Of a DNA stretch of 64,000 nucleotides, positions 36,050-49,602 are shown piece by piece (positions within the stretch are counted from its first letter, which is position 1; each line of letters begins with the position of its first letter). This stretch comes from Anisus vortex (lineage: Eukaryota; Mollusca; Gastropoda; Planorbidae). Location: contig OX421497.1 of the NCBI GenBank assembly GCA_949126835.1, forward strand, positions 46,803,715 to 46,867,714, in the 5' to 3' direction. A program made the position numbers and the translations under genes. Below the pieces are notes generated by a model. The model was not told the DNA's origin. It searched no databases and saw only the letters and a list, made by a program, of their open reading frames with translations.

Positions 36050-36290
36050 TGTAGTGATAACTTGTGTATCGGTATTTGGACACTGAATGTTTCGTTAATT
36101 AGAGTTAACATTTGTGTCCACTTCCTGTGTTTTATTTTAGATGCACGTTGTCTTCCTGTCCCTCACGATTGAAGGCTAATCGTATGGTTCAAGTAATTAT
36201 TAAATAAATAATCCTGTACAGCATTTTGGTCTATTGTGTTCATAAACAATCATAAACCATTTCATTACAATAGCAAAGCAATTCATTACA
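36050..36290 (+). mobile_element. 3' LTR of the integrase-bearing Ty3/gypsy remnant (copy 1)
   Basis: The polypurine tract AAAAGGGGGAGA (36,038-36,049) precedes a 241-bp segment that starts TGTAGTGAT and ends TTCATTACA, giving short inverted ends (TGTARTGA). It contains AATAAA words near 36,208. No matching 5' LTR is present in the window. Confidence 0.8.
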
Positions 36291-36368
36291 GTTTTTGTTC
36301 GTGTCCCTCCAGCCTATTCCGACCTCCATTTTACCAAGAGCTGTTTTTTTTTTTTTTTTTTTTTTTTT

Positions 36369-36414
<46 letters not shown>

Positions 36415-38740
36415 TTGTTGTTTGGAAATAAAAATAATTCTAAAAACAGTTACGGGTTTGAACAAATGTGTAAGTTGAATTGCATTTGCACATTATTATA
36501 AATTTTAAAAACAAATTATATTAAATTGTGAACCAGTTCAGAACTAACCTGATATTATTGCTCTCCCTTCCCCCTCACCCCACACGCCTTTTTTTATTTC
36601 ACGTGCGCCATTTTTCTTATCTCCCTACCTCGCGCTATATGCACTCCCTTCCTTGAAACCGGCTACGCCACTGACACACACACACACACATACATATATT
36701 CCCATACACATATAGAGAACAAACCCGAATACAAAGACACACATTTAAAGGACAAAAAACAACATACTATTCATAAATAAAAATTATAAATAACACAATG
36801 TTTCATTTCTCCCCATCTCAGAAAAAAATATGCAAAGCGTTAAAAAAAAAAATTAAAAAAAAATAAAATTGCGTAGATTCATAGTTAGATAAAAACTGTA
36901 TTTTTACGACGTCGTTTTGCCAATGTGAACACGACACATAGTGCCCTCTATCGACGTAGTAAATCAGCAGCTGGGCAAGCTAGAGAGAGATGAACACAGA
37001 CGCATCAGCCGGGAGCCGTAAATCGCAAGGACGCCCTCGGTTTAACGCTCAGTACGTGAAACGAAGGGGAAAAAAAAGAAGAACGATAAACGCTGGTACG
37101 AACTCGCTACAGTGTTTTCGCCGCATTGAACGCGAGGGAGAATATTTTTTTCGTCTCGCATAGAAATGAGTTCAGAGTCCGGGGTTTTTATTTTTGTTTT
37201 ATGTTGCCATGGTAACGTGTGATGAAACAAAAGGGAGGAAATTTTTGCAAGGGATTTGCTAGATAAGCCCTGTAGTAAAAAATGTTATGTTACATCATGT
37301 GAAAAAAGAAAAGTTAAATCATGTTAAATAAGTCATGTTACATCATGTAAAATAAGTTATGCTACATGAGCTACATCAAAGAAAATAAGTTAATTTACAT
37401 CCGTTCGGCAACCTACGGCACGTGTGCCCGGCTTGGCACACAGAGCGATTTTCAATGGCACGCGGAAGACATACAAAAATGAAATTTCAAGTCTCTTCTA
37501 CAAGAAATCGAGTGCTAGATAGGGATGACTTTAAGGTTGTAGCACGCTGCTGAATGAATTAGAGATCCTACTTTGGCACGCTATTATGAAAAGGTTGCCG
37601 ACCCTTGATACGTGTAGCTGAGCCAGAGCGCCTAGATGATAGAAATCACATTCATGCCTTTTTTTAAGCAGGATTTGAACCGGGACTTTTCAGAACGTCT
37701 TTGAACTGTGAAGCGCTCTGATACTTATGGTGGCCTAGTGGCAACATACAAGGAACCCCAAACCGTAGGCCCAGGGCCCAGGGTTCGAAGTAGTTGTTTT
37801 TTTACCCGTGTCTGAAAGACGTCCATGAATATACCGAGCTCTGTTGATATACCTGACATTAAAGGACAAGTAAAAGTCTACAAGATGCTGGACAATGTGC
37901 TGGCCACACAATCCCCCTTGTGTGCCACGGTAATAGGTGAAAGCTTCTTCATGGACCAACATGGCTAAATAAAGATACTTGACTTCCTCTGTTCATTGTT
38001 CTGTTGTTATCCCGTGGAGACCCCGTTTGACGATGAAAGTAGTCCACAATTTTAGGTGATTTGCTATAAATGCGCCAGGATCTAGTTGGTGTATCTACAT
38101 TGGATAGCTATGTAAGTCTTTCGTCCAATTTTTGTAGTGACGATTTAAAAGCCTCCTGTACCAAGGGGGGCAGTGATGGAGGCTTGGTCCAATGTGTTGT
38201 ACTACCAACTGCATTGATCAGCCATGCCATGCTTTGACGTTAGGGATGGGTTCGAGTCTCATCAGCTCCGTTAAAGTTCTGTCCAATTTAAAAAAAAACA
38301 ATATTGCTTTTGTTTCTTTGTTTCTGGCGACCAGATTTTGGGAAGTCTGATTGACCCACATATCACCATCCCATTGAGCTGATGTTTGATAAGTCGACGT
38401 GTATCTGATAAAAACAGATTATTTCACAATCCCCCTCCCAATAAGAAAAACCACAACATACACAAACTCAGTTTGGTTAATTTTTTTCATTACACATTAT
38501 AGTGCGCATTTGTAAATCCTTATTGAATGCCCCTGACTATTTTAAATCATTTATAAATCTTTTAATTAACTTCGCTTTTTGTCTGTGTCTTTCTTTGCAA
38601 ATAGCAAAGGGCAAAACCCTTGGAACGTGTACGCATAATAAAGATACAATAAAGGATTTTTTCTTATCTTATACATTTTTTCGAAAACCTTTGTCCAGGG
38701 TTCGTTTCATTTTTAAACACTTAGCTTCTCTTGTTCATAC

Positions 38741-40893
38741 CAGGGCTGCTGTAGAGTCGGAGTCGGAGTCGAGGAGTCGGAGTCGGAGGAAATTTGGGTA
38801 CCTGGAGTCGGAGTCGGCAAATAATGCACTCCGACTCCTACTAAATTTAGATTGGAAAAAGACATGGCTTTATTTATTTTAAACAACCGATCAATTGGCC
38901 TACAGAAATTAGTGATATGAGAAAGTAAAATATCTGTTTCTTCCTCTAAGTCCCCATCCCTACTCAAGATCCTATCCCTATTGTCATACTATAGCGGGTC
39001 GACACACAAAAAAGTCTTTTGAACTAATTTGAAATGCGTCATTAGACTGAACGTCATATAGACTGCTCGGCGCCGGTATTGATGACGCTATACAAGTGCC
39101 CAAATTACTAATTACCATTCACATTGTTTGTAATGATTTCAAATGCTAGGAAACAGTGGCGTAGCTAGGGGAGGGGGAGGGGGGGGGTCCAAATTCGAAA
39201 GTCCCACCGGGCCCCTACTTGAGGGGGGCCCCCAAAGTAGTGTCCGAATTGTTTTTTTCTTATGTCATAATGTCAAATGTCAAAATGCAGGGGCCCCTAA
39301 AGAGGCCAAGCCCCCCCCCCCCCCCCGGGCTCCCAAATCCCTAACAACGGCACTGCTAGGACAAGGCACGCGCGGTTTTCTCGGAATGCTAAACACTGCC
39401 TTAGTAGGCTATCGGCCTAGGCCATAGGTCCTAAATAAAACGCATCTTAAAGCTACTAGTATACAAGCATACCTTTATTAGAGGCCTAGAGAGGCTTTTA
39501 CACATTTACGATTCTTTCCATAATGTAATTTGCCTTCAATAGGTATACAAAAAAATGCCGCCTTTACGACTTATAAATGCGCTACGCACGCAACGCACAA
39601 TTAGGAGCGGCAATCAGTGGCGTATTTAGGCATGTTCCACATGTCCCATTAGAACAGGGGCCCCCACACATCCCAAAAAGAAATGTTTGAGTGACATCCC
39701 CATATTTCGTTGAAAATGTAAAATAAAATTCATTTATTCCCATGCAATTTAATTAAAGCGCTCCAGTTCAAACAAGCTACGTCCAACATAAAATGTATGA
39801 TTTTACAGAATGTAATATGAATTAACGGCTATTTCCTGAGGTAGGCCCTATGTGGAAGACAGGGCAAGACCACGAGGGGCCCCACATAAATTTGGGAACA
39901 GGGCCCCCACAATCCTAAATACGGCCCTGGTGGCAATATTTATACTTTTCATAGTGTTGTGTTCTGCTTAAAGATGTTCAACGAAAACCGGAATACCGGA
40001 TTCCGGTTTTGAAACCGAAAACCGGTTTTTATTTTCAAAACACCGCGTCTGTGCTTTATTATTAACGGCACTATTAAATACACATTCTTTTGATTCTCTT
40101 TCAACACATTATTTTAAAAGTTACCATAAATATATGCCTCTTCATATGCAATGCTTCTTAATATTATGGTCAACGATAATCGGTAATTTGATTATCACTA
40201 TTGAAAAATTGAAAGCTATTATCGGTTTTAATCAATTAGCCCAGATTTTTTTAGTTCTAAAGAATTTTATGGTAAAGAGTACAAAATCATATTGTATTCA
40301 CACAAATCAACCCCTTTAATGCCCTGCAAACACTAATTAAGTTTGAAGTATTTTTCAAATATACCTACAAAACAAAGCACATTTGGCTGTTCCGGCATGT
40401 TACTTGTGACATTGCGCGGGGGGGTGGGGGGGGGGAGGGGGAAACCGAAATCCGGTTTTAAACCGGTTTTATAGAACCGATAACCGGTTTTAACATCCCT
40501 AGTTCTACTGTTACAGGGAACGCAGCACCCATATGTAGCCTAGCCTCTCACGGGTAAGGGATACTGCCGTTTGCCCCTTGGCGTCTCTGATCGTCACCTC
40601 TACTGATTCAGGCCCCACGAGAGGGGGGTACAGCCGGTACGCAGTACCGGGGCCCTCAAGAGTTTAGGGGGCCCATGAATATTTAAAATTAAATACAGTA
40701 GACTGTTGGCTTTCCAGCCAGTAGTCCTGTGTTAATGACACGTTGATGTGTTTTGCCTTTCTTTCCTTCAACGAATGTACAAAATACATTCGCATATTAT
40801 AACAGAGGAGTCGGAGTCGGGAAGTCGAAGTCGGAGTCGGAAGTAAAAAAAAATGAGGAGTCGGAACATTTATCTACCGACTCCACAGCCCTG
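38741..40893. mobile_element. 2.15-kb hAT-type element (copy 2)
   Basis: Duplicate of 31,051-33,200 with the same nested MITEs and flanks. Its right end reads CCGACTCCACAGCCCTG, one base different from copy 1. Confidence 0.88.
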
Positions 40894-41910
40894 GTTCATG
40901 CAACTATTATTTGCTATTACTATAGTATGTACGTTTATTATGTTTGAAGTTTTTAACCTCGATATGTATTCCCCTCTATTTCACGCGTCGAAACAATGAA
41001 CGGGCATGGATTATCGCCCCAATCCCCTCTCTCCCCCCACCCTACTCATTTTGTGTTGTGAGTTTGTTTTCGACCGCTACCGCACAGAACAAAGGGCCGC
41101 AACCGATGCTATCGTTTGTTAACGACTGCACCAAGGGAAATAACTTGATCGTCATCTCCGTAATTGACGTCATTACCGTGTCCACGGCCATGCCAGAATA
41201 AAGTGGTAAAGGATTGGATGGGGGGGGGGGGCGGTTAGGGGAAATAACTCGTCAAGTTTGTTAAAAAAAATTTAGAATATATATTTAATGCCCTCTATGT
41301 AAAATAATTAATTGTGGTTGTGTATATTTATATTGCATTTCCCTACAAATAGTTTTTAGATAAATATTTTTTTGAGCTTAGGCTATATTATTATACAGAC
41401 GCTTTTTCTATACAGATGATGATTGTGTTATACGCTTATCCTTCGTTTGAGTCTAGCCTTGCGCTCTGATTAGAGCTTTAAATGATGTTAAGCTGTTAGT
41501 TTTCCCTGTTGTTTTTTTCAGGCAACCCATTCCATGTCCAGATGCCACTCGGGAAGAAATTGAGTGAGAACAATCGCTGGAGATAATGCTTGCAATGTAT
41601 GAATTCTATCTTTAGAATTGTTTCAGACGATGCTCCTTTTTTTTTTGTTGTTAAATTCTGGTTCAGGTTCACAGAGCACATGTTGATTATCTGTTTAATA
41701 TGTTACAGCCCAAACCCGAGGTGGGCCATATAGTGGGAAGTGTCCGGCCGATTCATAAAGTGGCCAATAGTGTCGTTGATTGTTCAGTTTGCGAACTGGC
41801 ACTAAGCCATCGGCCAAAGTCGGAAGAAAATTATGTCAGATCAGATTTGTGTGCGTCGTCTTCTTTTTCTTCATTATACTGTGGAGACCCTGTTATACCT
41901 CGAGGAAAAA

Positions 41911-42314
41911 GTCCACAATGTAAGGATAAGTCCACAATGTAAGGATAAGTCCACAATGTAAGGATAAGTCCACAATGTAAGGATAAGTCCACAATGTAAG
42001 GATAAGTCCACAATGTAAAGGATAAGTCCACAATGTAAGGATAAGTCCACAATGTAAAGGATAAGTCCACAATGTAAATATAAGTCCACAATGTAAGGAT
42101 AAGTCCACAATGTAAGGATAAGTCCACAATGTAAAGGATAAGTCCACAATGTAAGGATAAGTCCACAATGTAAGGATAAGTCCACAATGTAAGGATAAGT
42201 CCACAATGTAAAGGATAAGTCCACAATGTAAAGGATAAGTCCACAATGTAAGGATAAGTCCACAATGTAAGGATAAGTCCACAATGCAAGGATAAGTCCA
42301 CAATGTAAAGGATA
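41911..42314. repeat. 19/20-bp minisatellite, block copy 2, about 21 units
   Basis: Same unit order as 34,221-34,624. Confidence 0.97.
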
Positions 42315-42340
42315 TTGACTCTCATATAGACTCAGTTCGA

Positions 42341-43723
42341 ATGTCTTGGCCGGCGTCCGATGCGAAACTTTTACAGTTTGCAAGTGAATCAGAGAAAGAC
42401 CCTATCATTAATACTGCCATCAAGTACACTGAAAATGGCTGGCCTAAATATGTGAAAAATATTGAACAATATCTCAAGGATTTCTACAATGTGCGCTTTG
42501 AACTGAGCGTTCATCAAGGCATGCTTATCAGAGGTTCCCAAATAGTAGTACCAAGGTCACTTAGAGCAGAAATTCTGAGCAGAATCCATGATGGTCATTT
42601 GGGCATTACAAAATGTCGGGAGAGAGCGAAACAGTCTGTATGGTGGCCTGGAATTAGCGGCGAAATCCAGCAGCTCGTTTCTTCTTGCCAACATTGTGAA
42701 CAGAAGATGCCAACTTTCCGAAGAGAGCCCATCATGTCAACACCACTTCCCAGCAGACCATTTCAGATGATCGGTGCTGACATTTGTGACTTCAAAGGTC
42801 AGAATTATCTCGTAGTGGTTGATTACTACTCGAGATATCTGGAGATCTTGCCACTTTCTAGCATGACCTCAGGGGTCGTCATTACTAAATTTAAATCCAT
42901 TTTTGCACATCATGGAATCCCGGAATCACTAGTCACTGATAACGGTCGCCAATTTACTTCCAGAGAATTCCAAACGTTTTCAGAAGAGTGGAATTTCCTG
43001 CACGTTACTAGTTCGCCATACTATGCCCAAAGCAACGGTGAGGCAGAACGAGCAGTGCAGGAAGCGAAGAAAATATTAAGTCAAGCAGACTTTTTTCTAG
43101 CTTTAATGAACTACAGATCATCACCAACTACAGCCACAGGGTATAGTCCCGCTGAGTTAGTGATGGGTCGTAAAATCAGAACTATCCTACCAACATTGCC
43201 AGTCAATCTTTCTCCAAAAATCATAGAAAGAAAGTCTATTCTTGGAAAGGACGAAGGAAGGAAAAAAGCAAATCAGATCTACTATAACAGACGTCATGGT
43301 ACTAGAAAGCTTCCACCTTTAGAGCCAGGTACCAAGGTCTTACAGAAACTAGACCATGAGCGACAATGGACAAATCCAGCCACTGTAATCAGAAGCGTGG
43401 CTCCCAGATCATATCTAATCAAGACTTCTTTTGGGACTTTCCGTAGGAACAGAAAACACTTACGTCCAACATCAACATTTGTTCCTACCTCTATCGGTTC
43501 CCTACCTGACAAGGACGATGCCATTGTTACTGAACAACAGAATGGCATGCCTCAACCTCAAGGAGATCCAGGTTTTACCAACCCTCAAGAACCGGATAAT
43601 AACACTACTGAAACCCACCTTGAACCCCAAGAGCAGGCGCATGGCCCACCTGTTGGCTCTACGGTTTTGACAACTCGGTCTGGACGTATCATTAATCCAC
43701 CTGCCAGATATCGGAATGACTAA
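42341..43723 (+). CDS. Ty3/gypsy integrase, 460 codons, intact (copy 2)
   Basis: The predicted protein is identical to that at 34,651-36,033, with all HHCC and DDE residues. It is followed by the same polypurine tract and LTR. Identity at protein level follows from the recent block duplication and is not evidence of selection by itself. Confidence 0.93.
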   Translation: MSWPASDAKLLQFASESEKDPIINTAIKYTENGWPKYVKNIEQYLKDFYNVRFELSVHQGMLIRGSQIVVPRSLRAEILSRIHDGHLGITKCRERAKQSVWWPGISGEIQQLVSSCQHCEQKMPTFRREPIMSTPLPSRPFQMIGADICDFKGQNYLVVVDYYSRYLEILPLSSMTSGVVITKFKSIFAHHGIPESLVTDNGRQFTSREFQTFSEEWNFLHVTSSPYYAQSNGEAERAVQEAKKILSQADFFLALMNYRSSPTTATGYSPAELVMGRKIRTILPTLPVNLSPKIIERKSILGKDEGRKKANQIYYNRRHGTRKLPPLEPGTKVLQKLDHERQWTNPATVIRSVAPRSYLIKTSFGTFRRNRKHLRPTSTFVPTSIGSLPDKDDAIVTEQQNGMPQPQGDPGFTNPQEPDNNTTETHLEPQEQAHGPPVGSTVLTTRSGRIINPPARYRND

Positions 43724-43739
43724 ACGTAAAAGGGGGAGA

Positions 43740-43980
43740 TGTAGTGATAACTTGTGTATCGGTATTTGGACACTGAATGTTTCGTTAATTAGAGTTAACA
43801 TTTGTGTCCACTTCCTGTGTTTTATTTTAGATGCACGTTGTCTTCCTGTCCCTCACGATTGAAGGCTAATCGTATGGTTCAAGTAATTATTAAATAAATA
43901 ATCCTGTACAGCATTTTGGTCTATTGTGTTCATAAACAATCATAAACCATTTCATTACAATAGCAAAGCAATTCATTACA
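43740..43980 (+). mobile_element. 3' LTR (copy 2)
   Basis: Duplicate of 36,050-36,290. Block copy 3 begins at the next base. Confidence 0.8.
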
Positions 43981-44032
43981 GTTTTTGTTCGTGTCCCTCC
44001 AGCCTATTCCGACCTCCATTTTACCAAGAGCT

Positions 44033-44109
<77 letters not shown>

Positions 44110-46435
44110 TTGTTGTTTGGAAATAAAAATAATTCTAAAAACAGTTACGGGTTTGAACAAATGTGTAAGTTGAATTGCATTTGCACATTATTATAAATTT
44201 TAAAAACAAATTATATTAAATTGTGAACCAGTTCAGAACTAACCTGATATTATTGCTCTCCCTTCCCCCTCACCCCACACGCCTTTTTTTATTTCACGTG
44301 CGCCATTTTTCTTATCTCCCTACCTCGCGCTATATGCACTCCCTTCCTTGAAACCGGCTACGCCACTGACACACACACACACACATACATATATTCCCAT
44401 ACACATATAGAGAACAAACCCGAATACAAAGACACACATTTAAAGGACAAAAAACAACATACTATTCATAAATAAAAATTATAAATAACACAATGTTTCA
44501 TTTCTCCCCATCTCAGAAAAAAATATGCAAAGCGTTAAAAAAAAAAATTAAAAAAAAATAAAATTGCGTAGATTCATAGTTAGATAAAAACTGTATTTTT
44601 ACGACGTCGTTTTGCCAATGTGAACACGACACATAGTGCCCTCTATCGACGTAGTAAATCAGCAGCTGGGCAAGCTAGAGAGAGATGAACACAGACGCAT
44701 CAGCCGGGAGCCGTAAATCGCAAGGACGCCCTCGGTTTAACGCTCAGTACGTGAAACGAAGGGGAAAAAAAAGAAGAACGATAAACGCTGGTACGAACTC
44801 GCTACAGTGTTTTCGCCGCATTGAACGCGAGGGAGAATATTTTTTTCGTCTCGCATAGAAATGAGTTCAGAGTCCGGGGTTTTTATTTTTGTTTTATGTT
44901 GCCATGGTAACGTGTGATGAAACAAAAGGGAGGAAATTTTTGCAAGGGATTTGCTAGATAAGCCCTGTAGTAAAAAATGTTATGTTACATCATGTGAAAA
45001 AAGAAAAGTTAAATCATGTTAAATAAGTCATGTTACATCATGTAAAATAAGTTATGCTACATGAGCTACATCAAAGAAAATAAGTTAATTTACATCCGTT
45101 CGGCAACCTACGGCACGTGTGCCCGGCTTGGCACACAGAGCGATTTTCAATGGCACGCGGAAGACATACAAAAATGAAATTTCAAGTCTCTTCTACAAGA
45201 AATCGAGTGCTAGATAGGGATGACTTTAAGGTTGTAGCACGCTGCTGAATGAATTAGAGATCCTACTTTGGCACGCTATTATGAAAAGGTTGCCGACCCC
45301 TGATACGTGTAGCTGAGCCAGAGCGCCTAGATGATAGAAATCACATTCATGCCTTTTTTTAAGCAGGATTTGAACCGGGACTTTTCAGAACGTCTTTGAA
45401 CTGTGAAGCGCTCTGATACTTATGGTGGCCTAGTGGCAACATACAAGGAACCCCAAACCGTAGGCCCAGGGCCCAGGGTTCGAAGTAGTTGTTTTTTTAC
45501 CCGTGTCTGAAAGACGTCCATGAATATACCGAGCTCTGTTGATATACCTGACATTAAAGGACAAGTAAAAGTCTACAAGATGCTGGACAATGTGCTGGCC
45601 ACACAATCCCCCTTGTGTGCCACGGTAATAGGTGAAAGCTTCTTCATGGACCAACATGGCTAAATAAAGATACTTGACTTCCTCTGTTCATTGTTCTGTT
45701 GTTATCCCGTGGAGACCCCGTTTGACGATGAAAGTAGTCCACAATTTTAGGTGATTTGCTATAAATGCGCCAGGATCTAGTTGGTGTATCTACATTGGAT
45801 AGCTATGTAAGTCTTTCGTCCAATTTTTGTAGTGACGATTTAAAAGCCTCCTGTACCAAGGGGGGCAGTGATGGAGGCTTGGTCCAATGTGTTGTACTAC
45901 CAACTGCATTGATCAGCCATGCCATGCTTTGACGTTAGGGATGGGTTCGAGTCTCATCAGCTCCGTTAAAGTTCTGTCCAATTTAAAAAAAAACAATATT
46001 GCTTTTGTTTCTTTGTTTCTGGCGACCAGATTTTGGGAAGTCTGATTGACCCACATATCACCATCCCATTGAGCTGATGTTTGATAAGTCGACGTGTATC
46101 TGATAAAAACAGATTATTTCACAATCCCCCTCCCAATAAGAAAAACCACAACATACACAAACTCAGTTTGGTTAATTTTTTTCATTACACATTATAGTGC
46201 GCATTTGTAAATCCTTATTGAATGCCCCTGACTATTTTAAATCATTTATAAATCTTTTAATTAACTTCGCTTTTTGTCTGTGTCTTTCTTTGCAAATAGC
46301 AAAGGGCAAAACCCTTGGAACGTGTACGCATAATAAAGATACAATAAAGGATTTTTTCTTATCTTATACATTTTTTCGAAAACCTTTGTCCAGGGTTCGT
46401 TTCATTTTTAAACACTTAGCTTCTCTTGTTCATAC

Positions 46436-48584
46436 CAGGGCTGCTGTAGAGTCGGAGTCGGAGTCGAGGAGTCGGAGTCGGAGGAAATTTGGGTACCTGG
46501 AGTCGGAGTCGGCAAATAATGCACTCCGACTCCTACTAAATTTAGATTGGAAAAAGACATGGCTTTATTTATTTTAAACAACCGATCAATTGGCCTACAG
46601 AAATTAGTGATATGAGAAAGTAAAATATCTGTTTCTTCCTCTAAGTCCCCATCCCTACTCAAGATCCTATCCCTATTGTCATACTATAGCGGGTCGACAC
46701 ACAAAAAAGTCTTTTGAACTAATTTGAAATGCGTCATTAGACTGAACGTCATATAGACTGCTCGGCGCCGGTATTGATGACGCTATACAAGTGCCCAAAT
46801 TACTAATTACCATTCACATTGTTTGTAATGATTTCAAATGCTAGGAAACAGTGGCGTAGCTAGGGGAGGGGGAGGGGGGGGGTCCAAATTCGAAAGTCCC
46901 ACCGGGCCCCTACTTGAGGGGGGCCCCCAAAGTAGTGTCCGAATTGTTTTTTTCTTATGTCATAATGTCAAATGTCAAAATGCAGGGGCCCCTAAAGAGG
47001 CCAAGCCCCCCCCCCCCGGGCTCCCAAATCCCTAACAACGGCACTGCTAGGACAAGGCACGCGCGGTTTTCTCGGAATGCTAAACACTGCCTTAGTAGGC
47101 TATCGGCCTAGGCCATAGGTCCTAAATAAAACGCATCTTAAAGCTACTAGTATACAAGCATACCTTTATTAGAGGCCTAGAGAGGCTTTTACACATTTAC
47201 GATTCTTTCCATAATGTAATTTGCCTTCAATAGGTATACAAAAAAATGCCGCCTTTACGACTTATAAATGCGCTACGCACGCAACGCACAATTAGGAGCG
47301 GCAATCAGTGGCGTATTTAGGCATGTTCCACATGTCCCATTAGAACAGGGGCCCCCACACATCCCAAAAAGAAATGTTTGAGTGACATCCCCATATTTCG
47401 TTGAAAATGTAAAATAAAATTCATTTATTCCCATGCAATTTAATTAAAGCGCTCCAGTTCAAACAAGCTACGTCCAACATAAAATGTATGATTTTACAGA
47501 ATGTAATATGAATTAACGGCTATTTCCTGAGGTAGGCCCTATGTGGAAGACAGGGCAAGACCACGAGGGGCCCCACATAAATTTGGGAACAGGGCCCCCA
47601 CAATCCTAAATACGGCCCTGGTGGCAATATTTATACTTTTCATAGTGTTGTGTTCTGCTTAAAGATGTTCAACGAAAACCGGAATACCGGATTCCGGTTT
47701 TGAAACCGAAAACCGGTTTTTATTTTCAAAACACCGCGTCTGTGCTTTATTATTAACGGCACTATTAAATACACATTCTTTTGATTCTCTTTCAACACAT
47801 TATTTTAAAAGTTACCATAAATATATGCCTCTTCATATGCAATGCTTCTTAATATTATGGTCAACGATAATCGGTAATTTGATTATCACTATTGAAAAAT
47901 TGAAAGCTATTATCGGTTTTAATCAATTAGCCCAGATTTTTTTAGTTCTAAAGAATTTTATGGTAAAGAGTACAAAATCATATTGTATTCACACAAATCA
48001 ACCCCTTTAATGCCCTGCAAACACTAATTAAGTTTGAAGTATTTTTCAAATATACCTACAAAACAAAGCACATTTGGCTGTTCCGGCATGTTACTTGTGA
48101 CATTGCGCGGGGGGGTGGGGGGGGGGAGGGGGAAACCGAAATCCGGTTTTAAACCGGTTTTATAGAACCGATAACCGGTTTTAACATCCCTAGTTCTACT
48201 GTTACAGGGAACGCAGCACCCATATGTAGCCTAGCCTCTCACGGGTAAGGGATACTGCCGTTTGCCCCTTGGCGTCTCTGATCGTCACCTCTACTGATTC
48301 AGGCCCCACGAGAGGGGGGTACAGCCGGTACGCAGTACCGGGGCCCTCAAGAGTTTAGGGGGCCCATGAATATTTAAAATTAAATACAGTAGACTGTTGG
48401 CTTTCCAGCCAGTAGTCCTGTGTTAATGACACGTTGATGTGTTTTGCCTTTCTTTCCTTCAACGAATGTACAAAATACATTCGCATATTATAACAGAGGA
48501 GTCGGAGTCGGGAAGTCGAAGTCGGAGTCGGAAGTAAAAAAAAATGAGGAGTCGGAACATTTATCTACCGACTCCGCAGCCCTG
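46436..48584. mobile_element. 2.15-kb hAT-type element (copy 3)
   Basis: Duplicate of 31,051-33,200 with the same nested MITEs and 8-bp flanks. Confidence 0.88.
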
Positions 48585-49602
48585 GTTCATGCAACTATTA
48601 TTTGCTATTACTATAGTATGTACGTTTATTATGTTTGAAGTTTTTAACCTCGATATGTATTCCCCTCTATTTCACGCGTCGAAACAATGAACGGGCATGG
48701 ATTATCGCCCCAATCCCCTCTCTCCCCCCACCCTACTCATTTTGTGTTGTGAGTTTGTTTTCGACCGCTACCGCACAGAACAAAGGGCCGCAACCGATGC
48801 TATCGTTTGTTAACGACTGCACCAAGGGAAATAACTTGATCGTCATCTCCGTAATTGACGTCATTACCGTGTCCACGGCCATGCCAGAATAAAGTGGTAA
48901 AGGATTGGATGGGGGGGGGGGGGGCGGTTAGGGGAAATAACTCGTCAAGTTTGTTAAAAAAAATGTAGAATATATATTTAATGCCCTCTATGTAAAATAA
49001 TTAATTGTGGTTGTGTATATTTATATTGCATTTCCCTACAAATAGTTTTTAGATAAATATTTTTTTGAGCTTAGGCTATATTATTATACAGACGCTTTTT
49101 CTATACAGATGATGATTGTGTTATACGCTTATCCTTCGTTTGAGTCTAGCCTTGCGCTCTGATTAGAGCTTTAAATGATGTTAAGCTGTTAGTTTTCCCT
49201 GTTGTTTTTTTCAGGCAACCCATTCCATGTCCAGATGCCACTCGGGAAGAAATTGAGTGAGAACAATCGCTGGAGATAATGCTTGCAATGTATGAATTCT
49301 ATCTTTAGAATTGTTTCAGACGATGCTCCTTTTTTTTTTGTTGTTAAATTCTGGTTCAGGTTCACAGAGCACATGTTGATTATCTGTTTAATATGTTACA
49401 GCCCAAACCCGAGGTGGGCCATATAGTGGGAAGTGTCCGGCCGATTCATAAAGTGGCCAATAGTGTCGTTGATTGTTCAGTTTGCGAACTGGCACTAAGC
49501 CATCGGCCAAAGTCGGAAGAAAATTATGTCAGATCAGATTTGTGTGCGTCGTCTTCTTTTTCTTCATTATACTGTGGAGACCCTGTTATACCTCGAGGAA
49601 AA

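Larger units (their letters stand above)
28604..36290. repeat. tandem 7.69-kb block, copy 1 (complete)
   Basis: Homology starts at TTTTTGTTCGTGTCCCTCC and ends at the LTR terminus ATTACA. Order: poly-T (28,656-28,723), AT-rich DNA with CA repeats (28,983-29,001), hAT MITE (29,711-29,917), SINE (30,030-30,300), hAT element with nested MITEs (31,051-33,200), dispersed repeat (33,705-33,875), possible gag remnant, 19-bp minisatellite, integrase ORF, LTR. Copy 2 differs at only a handful of bases and homopolymer lengths. Confidence 0.97.
36291..43980. repeat. tandem 7.69-kb block, copy 2 (complete)
   Basis: Same order as copy 1, shifted by 7,690-7,693 bp. Visible changes include T for A near 37,149, TTG for CTG near 37,604, and CCACAGCCC for CCGCAGCCC near 40,886. 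Its minisatellite has the same unit order as copy 1. Confidence 0.97.
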
